In this document: positions 26,355 to 34,576 of the stretch, piece after piece
Layout of the letters: every line of letters begins with the position of its first letter
Position numbering within the stretch: the first letter of the stretch is position 1
Assembly (NCBI GenBank): GCA_016200915.1
Contig: JACQDV010000057.1
Location: forward strand, 27,722-91,721
Origin: Sphingobacteriales bacterium
Lineage (GTDB): Bacteria; Bacteroidota; Bacteroidia; Chitinophagales; Chitinophagaceae
Reading direction: 5' to 3'
Length of the DNA: 64,000 nt
The notes under the pieces: generated by a model
The model's database searches: none
What the model saw: only the letters and a program-made list of their open reading frames with translations
What the model was told of the DNA's origin: nothing
Made by a program: the position numbers and the translations under genes

Positions 26355-26870
26355 ATGGGTGTATTTATTAAACCGGCTGCAGGCAGCGATGCAGCTATAA
26401 TTGCTGATCTTAGCCGTAAAACTTTTTACGAAACATTTGCACAGTACAACACAAAGGCAAACATGGATAAGTATATGAACGAACAGTTTACCCGTGAAAT
26501 GCTGATAAAAGAAGTGGAGACCGGCAATGGTTATTTTTTTATTGCTTTTGATGAGGAAAGGCCGGTGGGTTATGTAAGGATGCAAGATGGTGATAAGTAT
26601 GCGGCGTTTGGTGATAGATCGTCTGTTGAAATTGTTCGCATCTATGCCGACAACTCTGTAATTGGAAAAGGAGTGGGCAGTGCCATGATGAAATTTTGTA
26701 TAGAAGAAGCAAAGCAAATGAACCGGGAAATACTTTGGTTAGGCGTGTGGGAGAAGAACGACCGGGCCGTTGCTTTTTATGAGAAGTGGGGTTTTAAAAA
26801 ATTTGGTGCACATGATTTTTGGCTGGGATATGACCAGCAGACGGATTGGTTGATGATGCGGGAGCTATGA
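26355..26870 (+). CDS. GNAT-family N-acetyltransferase
   Basis: A 171-residue acetyltransferase. The acetyl-CoA-binding signature is VIGKGVGSAMMKFCIEEA near residue 95 (Q/RxxGxG/A type), preceded by SSVEIVRIYAD and followed by LWLGVWEKNDRAVAFYEKWGFKK, which is the typical motif B. The final part FWLGYDQQTDWLMMREL resembles the PaiA/spermidine-like group of GNAT proteins, but the substrate is not determined. It is a single gene, divergent from the exported protein gene. Function as an acyltransferase is secure. Confidence 0.9.
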   Translation: MGVFIKPAAGSDAAIIADLSRKTFYETFAQYNTKANMDKYMNEQFTREMLIKEVETGNGYFFIAFDEERPVGYVRMQDGDKYAAFGDRSSVEIVRIYADNSVIGKGVGSAMMKFCIEEAKQMNREILWLGVWEKNDRAVAFYEKWGFKKFGAHDFWLGYDQQTDWLMMREL

Positions 26871-26877
26871 AGTTTTC

Positions 26878-26918
26878 CGTCATTGCGAGACTTGCGTAGC
26901 TTGTCGTGGCAATCTGCT
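26878..26918. repeat. CGTCATTGCGAG-type dispersed repeat
   Basis: The stretch CGTCATTGCGAG...GGCAATCTG matches a motif I know as a scattered intergenic repeat in many bacterial genomes. Only one copy lies in the window. The rest of 26871-27027 shows nothing else. Confidence 0.45.
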
Positions 26919-27027
26919 GAATGGAGTTGCTGCTGTTCAATGATTGTTTTTATCGGCTGGTATCTCCACCTGAATACTTAAATATGCCTGTTCTGTTTAA
27001 TGAATAAATTAATCAGCAAGAAAATAA

Positions 27028-27573
27028 TTATGCCTCAATAACTAAAGAACTTTTGCGTCCTGAGCGTCTATAAATGAACCATCCAAAAAAACAAATTGAA
27101 GCAAGGGGAAATATCCAAAGCATTTTTTTTAGAGATTTTTTATGGCTTGAAAAATCGAGTAAAATGCTATTATCAGAAATGCGGACTATGTGATAAACCT
27201 CATTTGGATTATTTGTAGTCCATATTTCAGTCGCCGATTCGTTACTAACAAAATTTCCGAAAAAAGAACTGGAAGTATTGGTGTATAATTTTACTGAATC
27301 GCCAATATTAAGATTTTCATTCAAATGCTCGGCGTATTTTGAAGATAAGTATTCATTATTATCATCGATAAGTTTAAGATATATAATTGTTCTTTTTTTG
27401 TCGTCCTCAATAGTGTCTATAACCGCTTTGGATTGAATAACTCCTGTATGAACTTGAAGCTTTTCAAAATCATAAAAGGCTTGCCTGAGTTCCCTGATTG
27501 ATATAAAAAGAAAAGCAAATGCTCCCAGCAATATGAATGTGTTTATTGAAATTATTTTCTTTAGCAGTCTCAT
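27028..27573 (-). CDS. hypothetical membrane protein, two-span
   Basis: A 181-residue protein with a membrane span at about 7-27 (IISINTFILLGAFAFLFISI), a soluble middle domain of mixed beta structure, a second span near 148-168 (MLWIFPLASICFFGWFIYRR) and a short basic tail. The topology and the GVIQSK...IYLKLIDDNNEYLSS pattern resemble DUF3592-like proteins, which have a single extracytoplasmic beta domain between two spans, but I am not certain. The gene stands alone between the GNAT gene and the DGPF gene and shows no operon partner. Confidence 0.65.
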   Translation of the reverse strand: MRLLKKIISINTFILLGAFAFLFISIRELRQAFYDFEKLQVHTGVIQSKAVIDTIEDDKKRTIIYLKLIDDNNEYLSSKYAEHLNENLNIGDSVKLYTNTSSSFFGNFVSNESATEIWTTNNPNEVYHIVRISDNSILLDFSSHKKSLKKMLWIFPLASICFFGWFIYRRSGRKSSLVIEA

Positions 27574-27752
27574 CCCGATAATAAATTAATATATGAATAA
27601 AGTGTCGTAAAAATAGCGGAAACTTCTCAGGCACTCCATTAAATTAAAATAATCTTGGTGTTTCAAATATTCCTCCCGCCACATGTCCGGTTTTCTTTCC
27701 CTGCCTCGTCATTAGTATGTAACTTAAATTGTAAAACTCAAAAACAACTCTC

Positions 27753-28097
27753 ATGGAAAAGTTTATGTTGATCTTTCACGGCGGTATGGGTGCCGAAGGC
27801 AAACAACCTACTCCCGAAGAAATGCAGGCGGAAATGGCTAAATGGATGGCCTGGATTGACAAGCTGGCTAAAGCCGGCACTTATGTAAGTGGCGAACCTT
27901 TACTGCCCGGTGGTAAATTAGTTAGTGGTAAGGATAAAAAAGTAATGGATGGTCCTTATACCGAAGGCAAGGAACTGGTGGGCGGATTTTTTATCATCAA
28001 CGCTGTTGATTTGAATGAAGCAGTAGCCATAAGTAAAGATTGTCCTGACTTTGAATATGGAGGCAGTGTGCAGGTGAGGCAGGTGATGAAGATGTAA
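27753..28097 (+). CDS. YciI/DGPF-domain protein
   Basis: A 114-residue cytoplasmic protein of the YCII-related (DGPF) family. The name-giving motif is visible as KKVMDGPYTEGKELVGGFFIINA near residue 68-90, with the N-terminal KFMLIFHGGMG strand. The fold is a ferredoxin-like dimer. DGPF genes are typical partners of ECF42-group sigma factors, and such a sigma factor lies at 28803. The link here includes a DinB gene and an inserted repeat region. What the DGPF protein senses or does is unknown. Confidence 0.9.
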   Translation: MEKFMLIFHGGMGAEGKQPTPEEMQAEMAKWMAWIDKLAKAGTYVSGEPLLPGGKLVSGKDKKVMDGPYTEGKELVGGFFIINAVDLNEAVAISKDCPDFEYGGSVQVRQVMKM

Positions 28098-28102
28098 TTT
28101 GA

Positions 28103-28301
28103 GAAGCCGGAAGTAGGAAGTCTGATATCGGATATTGGATGCTTGATATTTTCACGCAAAGAAATACAAGGAGCAAAGACGCCAGGATTTTTTTTATGCG
28201 GCTTATTTTCTTTGCCTCTTGGCGTGAAATCAAACAATACATCGGACAAATTTGAAACTGATACACTATTCATACTTCCTGCTTCCGGCCTCTCAGTTCT
28301 G
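28103..28301. repeat. heptamer inverted array enclosing a 135-bp-type element
   Basis: Left arm 28103-28151 holds seven 7-bp units on a GAWNNNN pattern (GAAGCCG, GAAGTAG, GAAGTCT, GATATCG...). Right arm 28267-28301, read on the minus strand, holds five more. Between them lies copy 1 of the TTTCACGCAAAGAAA element (about 28150-28269), whose left outer end appears replaced by the heptamer array. The region separates the DGPF and DinB genes. Confidence 0.75.
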
Positions 28302-28327
28302 AGTTACTTAACTTTGAAGAAAAGCAA

Positions 28328-28780
28328 ATGAAGACCACTATTGAACAATTGGAAAAAATTATTGCTGACTACACACCAATGTTGTTTCAGTTAAAGGAAG
28401 AACAGTTAACAGCTAAACCTAATCCTGCTAAATGGAGTAAGAAAGAGATCATCGGGCATTTGGTTGATTCTGCTTTAACCAATTCACGGCGTTTTGTAGT
28501 GGCACAGTATGAAGATTCGCCACATATTGTGTATGCACAAAATACATGGGTAACAACTTCGGGTTATCAAAACTATGCTTCTGCTGATTTAATTAACTTA
28601 TGGTCTTTGCTGAATAAACATATTTGTTCAATACTCGCCAATATGAATTCTGAATTGTACAGCAGAACCTGTGTTACCGGTGAACCGCATACTATTGAAT
28701 GGCTGGCGGCTGATTATAATAAACATTTGCTGCATCACATGCATGTAATACTCGATCTGGAGCCTATCGCTTATCCTTAA
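28328..28780 (+). CDS. DinB-family protein
   Basis: A 150-residue four-helix-bundle protein of the DinB/DinB_2 superfamily. Metal-binding histidines are suggested in IIGHLVDSALTNSRRF near residue 40 and in NKHLLHHMHVILD near the C-terminus. The family includes thiol-dependent transferases and proteins of unknown function. It lies between the DGPF protein and the ECF42-type sigma factor on the same strand, with 22 bp to the latter, so it is probably part of that stress-response unit. A TAACTTTG box at 28310-28317 is a possible promoter, but it leaves almost no leader. Confidence 0.82.
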   Translation: MKTTIEQLEKIIADYTPMLFQLKEEQLTAKPNPAKWSKKEIIGHLVDSALTNSRRFVVAQYEDSPHIVYAQNTWVTTSGYQNYASADLINLWSLLNKHICSILANMNSELYSRTCVTGEPHTIEWLAADYNKHLLHHMHVILDLEPIAYP

Positions 28781-28802
28781 ATTAGCGTATAAAATTAATT
28801 GC

Positions 28803-30062
28803 TTGAGTTCCGGTTCATCTATTCATCAAACAGTTGATCATCTTTTCCGGCACGAATCGGGTAAACTCATTGCGTCTTTACTAAAAGTATTTGGTCCGCA
28901 TAATATAGAGCTGGCCGAGGATGTAGTGCAGGATACTTTATTAAAAGCCATGCATACCTGGAAGATGGGAGCTGTACCTGATAATCCTACGGCCTGGTTA
29001 TTTACGGTGGCAAAAAATAAAGCTATCGATGTTATCCGTAAACAAAAGCGGCAACAGGAATTTGCCGGCAAAATTTCTCCACTCTTAAAATCAGAATATA
29101 CATTATCGGCAACTGTAAATGAGATCGTTTCTGCTGATGAAATAGAAGATGATCAGTTGCGGATGATGTTTACCTGCTGCCATCCATCATTAAACACCGA
29201 AAGCCAGGTAGCGTTAATATTAAAAACACTTTGTGGTTTTAGTGTGGCAGAAATAGCCAAATCATTTATTAGTTCTGCTGATACTATCGATAAACGATTG
29301 TACAGGGCCAAACAGCAATTCAGAGAAAATAAAATTGCTTACGACATACCATCGGGAAATGAATTAGAACAACGATTAGATAATGTATTAACAGCCATCT
29401 ATCTTTTATTTAATGAAGGATATAATTCAGCTCAACATGTAACACTGGTAAGAAAAGAGTTGCAGGATGAAGCAATACGTTTAGGAGAATTGCTCTTAAA
29501 AAACAGGAACACCGCTCAACCACAGGTATATGCATTGCTGGCTTTAATGTGTGTAACCGCTGCAAGAAATGAGGCCCGGTTAGACAGTGAAGGCAATATT
29601 ATATTATTACCGCAGCAGAACCGGAGCTTATGGAATAAGGAGCTGATTGCAAAAGGACTTAATTATATAGAACAATCTGCTTCCGGCGAAACCATCACCA
29701 CCTATCATGTGGAAGCAATGATTGCCTGTGAATATGTAATGGCCAATAGTTACGAACAAACCAACTGGTTAGCTATATTGCGATACTATGATGTGCTCTA
29801 CCGGCTAAAACCATCACCGGTAGTTGCATTAAACAGGGCTGTAATAGTAAGTGAGTTAAGTGGAGCAGTGGCTGCTATTGAGGCAGTGCAATCAATACCT
29901 GGTCTTGAATCACTAAAAAAATATTACCTGTTGCCTTCCATATTAGGCGATCTGTATAACAAAAATGGAGATACTGAAAAGGCCAATACTTATTTCAGGG
30001 AAGCGGCGGCACTGACAACAAACGAGTGTGAGAAAAAACTATTACTGGCAAAAATCAAATAA
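28803..30062 (+). CDS. RNA polymerase sigma factor, ECF42-type with TPR-like C-terminal extension
   Basis: A 419-residue ECF sigma factor. Regions sigma2 (AEDVVQDTLLKAMHTW near residue 40 and TAWLFTVAKNKAIDVIRKQ) and sigma4 (LKTLCGFSVAEIAKSFISS near residue 145) are clear. The remainder (about 190-419) is a long helical extension with SnoaL-free, TPR-like repeats (ALNRAVIVSELSGAVAAIEA). This layout and the nearby DGPF gene define the ECF42 group, which uses no classical anti-sigma factor. The preferred start is a TTG at 28803; an in-frame start further in would remove part of region 2. It ends with a strong terminator. Confidence 0.9.
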   Translation: MSSGSSIHQTVDHLFRHESGKLIASLLKVFGPHNIELAEDVVQDTLLKAMHTWKMGAVPDNPTAWLFTVAKNKAIDVIRKQKRQQEFAGKISPLLKSEYTLSATVNEIVSADEIEDDQLRMMFTCCHPSLNTESQVALILKTLCGFSVAEIAKSFISSADTIDKRLYRAKQQFRENKIAYDIPSGNELEQRLDNVLTAIYLLFNEGYNSAQHVTLVRKELQDEAIRLGELLLKNRNTAQPQVYALLALMCVTAARNEARLDSEGNIILLPQQNRSLWNKELIAKGLNYIEQSASGETITTYHVEAMIACEYVMANSYEQTNWLAILRYYDVLYRLKPSPVVALNRAVIVSELSGAVAAIEAVQSIPGLESLKKYYLLPSILGDLYNKNGDTEKANTYFREAAALTTNECEKKLLLAKIK

Positions 30063-30096
30063 AAAAACCTCCATTGTTAAATGGAGGTTTTTTATT
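30061..30096. terminator. bidirectional terminator after the ECF sigma gene
   Basis: A stem AAAAAACCTCCAT / ATGGAGGTTTTTT with loop TGTTA follows the sigma-factor stop at once. The small minus-strand gene at 30098 ends just beside it, so it can terminate both. Confidence 0.88.
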
Positions 30097-30097
30097 G

Positions 30098-30232
30098 TTA
30101 GTTGCTTACGAAGAGCTTAAGTGCAGCAATGAGTACATAAATAAACATGTACATTACAACCATCATAAAGCCGGCTAATGCGCCAACTTTGATTAAGATT
30201 TGCCACAAGGGCGAGGGTGCCTGGGTGTTCAT
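30098..30232 (-). CDS. 44-residue single-span membrane protein
   Basis: Translation of the minus strand from ATG at 30232 gives a 44-residue protein beginning MNTQAPSPLWQILIKVG, followed by a very hydrophobic segment (residues 11-40, ALAGFMMVVMYMFIYVLIAA) and the tail LKLFVSN. The composition is that of a real membrane peptide rather than chance, and it ends exactly at a bidirectional terminator. No family is known to me. The rest of 30233-30349 contains no gene. Confidence 0.55.
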   Translation of the reverse strand: MNTQAPSPLWQILIKVGALAGFMMVVMYMFIYVLIAALKLFVSN

Positions 30233-30349
30233 AGTTTTTCATTTTAGATATGGTTAGTAATACGGATTACTGACATCAAAGAAACTATATATGTGTTCAA
30301 ATGGCAAGAGCAAAACCCCTGAACAATCTTTTCCGTAAAATTACTGTCC

Positions 30350-31114
30350 TCACCATCTTTTTAATTGATCTTTATAAAACACCCATTCAGGCGTGTAAAT
30401 AGTATTATCATTTTCAGCAAAATACCAGGGGCTATTGGGATGTTTTGGGTTTTTAAGTATATGAATATCCTGTGCCGGCATATAACTCTGTGCCAGCATA
30501 TAAGCTTTTTTACCCTCTTTATTGATCGCCGCATCCATCACTATAACAGCATGGCCTGGTGAACCTCCTTTTATTAAAACATCACCGGGTTCAATATTAT
30601 CATAGCCCTTAACCTCATTTAATTGTTTGGATAAAGAAGCCGTTCCGCAGTTAGCAAATACCAGTAGCAAATATTTATCAAAATGTTCTTTGGTATAAGG
30701 TGGAGAAAACGAATATGCCCCATGTGCATTATCTGTAAAAGTAATTTCGCTGAATCTTTTTTGACCGAACAGGTATTCGGCTCTTATCCGCATAACTGCA
30801 TCAGCACATTGCTGTAAGTCCACTTTTGGAACCGGTATATCCAGCACCGCATATTGTGCGGATTGATTTCGCTTGGGTGAGCCATTGTATAAATAAACAG
30901 TATTATCTTTCTTCAATTTTAGATTGCGCAGGTAACCGGTAAAAGAATTTGATTCAGCTTTTATTCTTTCAAACCCACCCGGTAGTGGAATATCATTTAC
31001 TGTGTGGAATATTTTTTTAATCGTATCAATAGAAGAGTTTGGCTGAACATTTGCAGATGGCTGGCTGCATGATATAAAAGGAATAGCAGCCATGAATAGC
31101 AGTATCGGTTTCAT
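30350..31114 (-). CDS. DUF4846 domain lipoprotein
   Basis: A 254-residue lipoprotein with the signal ending in IPFISCS. The mature sequence follows the DUF4846 family closely: PLPGGFERI, FTGYLRNLKLK, VYLYNGSPKRNQSAQYAVLD, the CADAVMRIRAEYLF helix, NCGTASL and VLIKGGSPGHAVIVMDAA, and LAQSYMPAQDIHILKNP, SPWYF. The GGSPGHAVIV stretch with a conserved Cys and His recalls NlpC/P60-like peptidase cores, although the family's activity is not established. It is monocistronic and divergent from the response-regulator gene. Confidence 0.88.
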   Translation of the reverse strand: MKPILLFMAAIPFISCSQPSANVQPNSSIDTIKKIFHTVNDIPLPGGFERIKAESNSFTGYLRNLKLKKDNTVYLYNGSPKRNQSAQYAVLDIPVPKVDLQQCADAVMRIRAEYLFGQKRFSEITFTDNAHGAYSFSPPYTKEHFDKYLLLVFANCGTASLSKQLNEVKGYDNIEPGDVLIKGGSPGHAVIVMDAAINKEGKKAYMLAQSYMPAQDIHILKNPKHPNSPWYFAENDNTIYTPEWVFYKDQLKRW

Positions 31115-31120
31115 TTTTCT

Positions 31121-31128
31121 TATTTTTG
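31121..31128 (+). promoter_or_regulatory. candidate -7 box for the NtrC-like regulator
   Basis: TATTTTTG at 31121-31128 matches TANNTTTG but has no -33 TTTG at 19-21 bp. Leader length would be about 63 nt. Confidence 0.3.
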
Positions 31129-31197
31129 GCTTAAATGAGATTTACTGATAACGGTAATCCATAAAAAATACACGTTAACGAATAATTAAATCACCGT

Positions 31198-32361
31198 ATG
31201 TCGAACATTTTGATAATAGATGATGAAAAGGCGATCCGCAAAACCCTTACGGAAATTCTTTCATATGAAGGCTACAAAATTGATGATGCAGAAAACGGAG
31301 AAGATGGTTTAAAACAATTGAAAGAAAAAAATTATGATGCAGTGCTTTGTGATATTAAGATGCCAAAGATGGATGGTATTGAATTTCTGGAAAAGGCAAG
31401 AGAAGCAAGACCTGATGTGCCGGTGATTATGATCTCTGGTCATGGAACAATAGAAACCGCAGTGGAAGCAGTAAAAAAAGGTGCATTTGATTACGTATCC
31501 AAACCACCGGACCTGAACAGGTTGCTTATTACCATACGCAATGCAATGGATAAAACAACTTTGGTGGAAGAAACCAAAGTGTTGAAACGTAAAGTGAGCA
31601 AAGTGCAGGAGATGATTGGTGAAAGTGATCCCATTAAAAGAATAAAAGATACAATTGATAAAGTGGCCCCAACAGAAGCAAGGGTAATGATCACCGGTGA
31701 AAACGGTTCGGGAAAAGAATTGGTGGCAAGATGGATTCATGAAAAAAGTGCCCGTTGTAACGGCCCGCTGGTTGAAGTAAACTGTGCCGCTATTCCGGGA
31801 GAGCTGATAGAAAGTGAATTGTTTGGTCATGAGAAAGGTTCCTTTACGTCAGCCATCAAACAACGTATTGGAAAATTTGAAACGGCCAACAGCGGTACTC
31901 TTTTCTTAGATGAAATTGGTGATATGAGCTTAGAAGCACAGGCCAAAGTATTAAGAGCTTTGCAGGAAGGAAAGATTACCAGGGTAGGAGCGGATAAAGA
32001 TATTAATGTAGATGTGAGAGTGATTGCCGCCACTAATAAAGATTTACTGAAAGAAGTTGAAGATAAAAAATTCAGGTTGGACTTATATCATCGTTTGAGT
32101 GTAATATTGATTCATGTGCCATCTCTTAACGACAGAAAAGATGATATTCCTTTATTAGTAGAAAAATTCCTTATGGATATTGCCGCTGATTATGGGCAAC
32201 CGGTAAAAGCAATCGATACAAGAGCAATAGAATTGCTGAAGAGTCATAACTGGACAGGTAACATCCGTGAGTTGCGAAACGTAGTGGAAAGACTGGTTAT
32301 TCTATCCGGTAAATCAATCAGTGCAGATGATGTAACGAATTTTGTTTTGCCAAGAAGTTAA
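31198..32361 (+). CDS. NtrC-family response regulator lacking a DNA-binding domain
   Basis: A 387-residue sigma-54-type regulator. The receiver domain (1-120) has Asp52 in VLCDIKMPKMDG, with Lys near 103 (DYVSKPPD). The AAA+ domain (about 140-372) shows Walker A GENGSGKELVARWIH, Walker B GTLFLDEIGDM and the sensor region FRLDLYHRLSVI. The sigma-54 contact loop reads GSFTSA instead of the usual GAFTGA. The protein stops right after the AAA+ lid (SADDVTNFVLPRS) with no Fis-type helix-turn-helix. It may act from solution or through a partner, or serve a non-transcriptional role. No histidine kinase is adjacent. Confidence 0.9.
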   Translation: MSNILIIDDEKAIRKTLTEILSYEGYKIDDAENGEDGLKQLKEKNYDAVLCDIKMPKMDGIEFLEKAREARPDVPVIMISGHGTIETAVEAVKKGAFDYVSKPPDLNRLLITIRNAMDKTTLVEETKVLKRKVSKVQEMIGESDPIKRIKDTIDKVAPTEARVMITGENGSGKELVARWIHEKSARCNGPLVEVNCAAIPGELIESELFGHEKGSFTSAIKQRIGKFETANSGTLFLDEIGDMSLEAQAKVLRALQEGKITRVGADKDINVDVRVIAATNKDLLKEVEDKKFRLDLYHRLSVILIHVPSLNDRKDDIPLLVEKFLMDIAADYGQPVKAIDTRAIELLKSHNWTGNIRELRNVVERLVILSGKSISADDVTNFVLPRS

Positions 32362-32366
32362 ATCAA

Positions 32367-33482
32367 TTATTTACTTTCTGCATTAATCCATTTTAAACAA
32401 ACAGGATTGCCCACTTCAATTCTTTTACCGGTATCGGTTAAAAGCCCTGTTTGTTTATTCCTTTTAAATACAACTACATTGTCGCTGTTCTGGTTGGCTA
32501 CTAATAAAAAGTTACCGCCGGGATCAAAGTTAAAATTGCGGGGTGTTAATCCCATGGTTGATTGAAAACCGATGCTGGTTAATTTACCGGTTGCCGGATT
32601 GATTTTGAAAATAGCGATGGTATTGCTCTCACCACGGTTGCTGCAGTATAAAAATTTCCCATCAGGAGATACATGAATATCAGCGCTGCCTTTTGTGCCG
32701 GTAAAATCTTTCGGGTGACTGGAAATAGTTTGTATTGATTTCAGCTTTCCATTGTTATATGCAAATGCTTCTACAGTTCCGCTTAATTCTTCCATCAGGT
32801 AAGCATATTTGTTGTTGGGATGAAAATCAAAATGTCTCGGTCCTGATCCTGCGGCAATTGATGCAAATGGTTGATCAGCGGTTGCCAGTTTTCCGGTTGC
32901 ATTATTAAACCGGTAGATCATTAATTTATCCATACCCAAATCCGGAACAAATAAATATTTATTATCCTTTGATAAAACTGTTGCATGCACGTGTGCTGAT
33001 TCCTGTCTTTCTTTATTGGCACTGCTGCCGCTGTGAGCAATTACCTGCGAGGCTGTATCTAAAGAATTATCTTTTTTAACAGGATAAACGGAGAGTGTAC
33101 CGCTGCTGTAATTGCCAACCAATACAAATTTTCCATTGCTGCTGGTGGTAATATAACAAGGGTGATCACCTTTAGATGGTTGCTGATTGATGGTGGTTAA
33201 GCTGCCGTTGCTTTTATCAAATGAATAAGCGGTTACACCTCCCGGTTTATTTTCATTAACAGCATACACATATTTTTGGTTGGGAGAGATTGCTAAATAA
33301 GATGGGTTAGAACTTTTGATGGAACTAACATAAGTAGCATCGCCGGTTTTACCATCGAATTTATAAACATATACACCTTCGCTTTTACCCGTGGTATAAG
33401 TGCCAATCAGTAAATAGTTTTGTTTTTGTGCTAAAGTTGAAATTGAAACAAGTGCAAAGCAAACGTTGAGTAAAAATTTCAT
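32367..33482 (-). CDS. lactonase family protein (YbhE/6-phosphogluconolactonase-like beta-propeller)
   Basis: A 371-residue exported protein with a signal peptide (ending STLAQ) and a seven-bladed propeller of the PF10282 type. Recognisable blades include LLIGTYTTGKSEGVYVYKFD, NPSYLAISPNQKYVYAVNE, GDHPCYITTSSNGKFVLVGNY, SAHVHATVLSKDNKYLFVPDLGMDK, GPRHFDFHPNNKYAYLMEE and STMGLTPRNFNFDPGGNFLLVAN (quoted here in parts). Whether it acts on 6-phosphogluconolactone is doubtful because it is exported; related proteins are called cyclic-ester or carboxy-cis,cis-muconate lactonases. It lies 18 bp after purC on the same strand. Confidence 0.85.
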   Translation of the reverse strand: MKFLLNVCFALVSISTLAQKQNYLLIGTYTTGKSEGVYVYKFDGKTGDATYVSSIKSSNPSYLAISPNQKYVYAVNENKPGGVTAYSFDKSNGSLTTINQQPSKGDHPCYITTSSNGKFVLVGNYSSGTLSVYPVKKDNSLDTASQVIAHSGSSANKERQESAHVHATVLSKDNKYLFVPDLGMDKLMIYRFNNATGKLATADQPFASIAAGSGPRHFDFHPNNKYAYLMEELSGTVEAFAYNNGKLKSIQTISSHPKDFTGTKGSADIHVSPDGKFLYCSNRGESNTIAIFKINPATGKLTSIGFQSTMGLTPRNFNFDPGGNFLLVANQNSDNVVVFKRNKQTGLLTDTGKRIEVGNPVCLKWINAESK

Positions 33483-33500
33483 GCAGGTTGGTTGATGTTG

Positions 33501-34427
33501 TTATACTAATTTATTAAGAGCCGTAATAATTCTTCCTTTTGTTTCTTCATCACTTAATGATTGCGGAATAAATTTTTCACCAATCACTTTTTCATATAAC
33601 TCAATATATCTTTTGGAAATAGTATCTACCCATTCATCACTCATTTCGGGAACAGTTTGACCTTCCTTTCCCATAAAATTATTGGCAATGAGCCATTCTC
33701 TTACAAATTCTTTGCTTAATTGTTTTTGCCTCTCACCTTTTACCTGTCTTTCTTCAAATCCATCTGCATAAAAATATCTTGAACTATCCGGCGTATGAAT
33801 TTCATCCATCAGGTAAATAGTGTCACCAATTTTTCCAAACTCATATTTGGTATCAACCAGTATCAATCCCTGTTTGTCTGCAATTTCTTTTCCCCTGGCA
33901 AATAGTTTTAAAGTATAATCACATAAAGTTTTCCAATCAGACTGAGAAGCCAGTCCGGTAGCAATAATTTCAGCCGGACTAATATCTTCATCATGTCCTT
34001 CCGCAGCTTTGGTGCTTGGTGTAATAATGGGAGAGGGGAAATAATCATTCTCTTTCATTCCCTCCGGCATTTCGACTCCGCACAATAATCTTTTTCCGGA
34101 AGCATAAGTTCTCCAGGCGTGGCCGGTTAAATTTCCCCTTACCACCATTTCAATTTTAAAAGGCTCACATTTCTTTCCAATACCCACATTGGGGGCAGGT
34201 ACGTCAACCAGCCAGTTGGGACAAATGTCGTTTGTAGCCTTTAGCATATAAGCGGCAATCTGGTTTAATACCTGTCCTTTGTATGGAATTGGCCGGGGTA
34301 AAATAACATCGAAAGCAGAAATGCGGTTGCTGGCTATCATTACCAGCCACTGATCATTAATAGTGTAAACATCCCTCACTTTACCTTTATAATAGGCAGT
34401 TTGACCCGGGAATTGAAATGAACTCAT
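33501..34427 (-). CDS. purC: phosphoribosylaminoimidazolesuccinocarboxamide (SAICAR) synthase
   Basis: Joins aspartate to CAIR with ATP in purine synthesis. The 308-residue protein shows [20 protein letters not shown] (ATP-binding N-terminal lobe), [49 protein letters not shown] and LVDTKYEFG followed by [19 protein letters not shown], which hold the substrate- and magnesium-binding residues. The length matches eukaryote-like and Bacteroidota forms. No other pur gene is adjacent. The start is the ATG at 34427; upstream lies a divergent TonB receptor gene. Confidence 0.95.
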   Translation of the reverse strand: MSSFQFPGQTAYYKGKVRDVYTINDQWLVMIASNRISAFDVILPRPIPYKGQVLNQIAAYMLKATNDICPNWLVDVPAPNVGIGKKCEPFKIEMVVRGNLTGHAWRTYASGKRLLCGVEMPEGMKENDYFPSPIITPSTKAAEGHDEDISPAEIIATGLASQSDWKTLCDYTLKLFARGKEIADKQGLILVDTKYEFGKIGDTIYLMDEIHTPDSSRYFYADGFEERQVKGERQKQLSKEFVREWLIANNFMGKEGQTVPEMSDEWVDTISKRYIELYEKVIGEKFIPQSLSDEETKGRIITALNKLV

Positions 34428-34576
34428 GCGCTAAAATACCAAGACGCAGGTTTCTACCCAATTTTAAGGGGGTAAAGAAATTAACAGGGTACCTCAAAAT
34501 GGTGCAAAGAAAATTTTTACAGTAAGCTAACAATCACTATTTTGGCGGCTGATTGTATAATCCAAAACTTCTGAAT

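Noticed and set aside
26234..26717. Long N-terminal extension of the exported 239-residue protein
   Set aside because: The signal peptide at 26234 fits better and the extension runs over the start of the opposing GNAT gene.
28143..28331. 62-residue plus-strand frame within the repeat between DGPF and DinB genes
   Set aside because: It is made of the 135-bp element and heptamers; other copies do not keep the frame.
33700..33760. Possible CTCACC-type repeat insertion in purC
   Set aside because: The encoded residues ([20 protein letters not shown]) fit the normal SAICAR synthase sequence.
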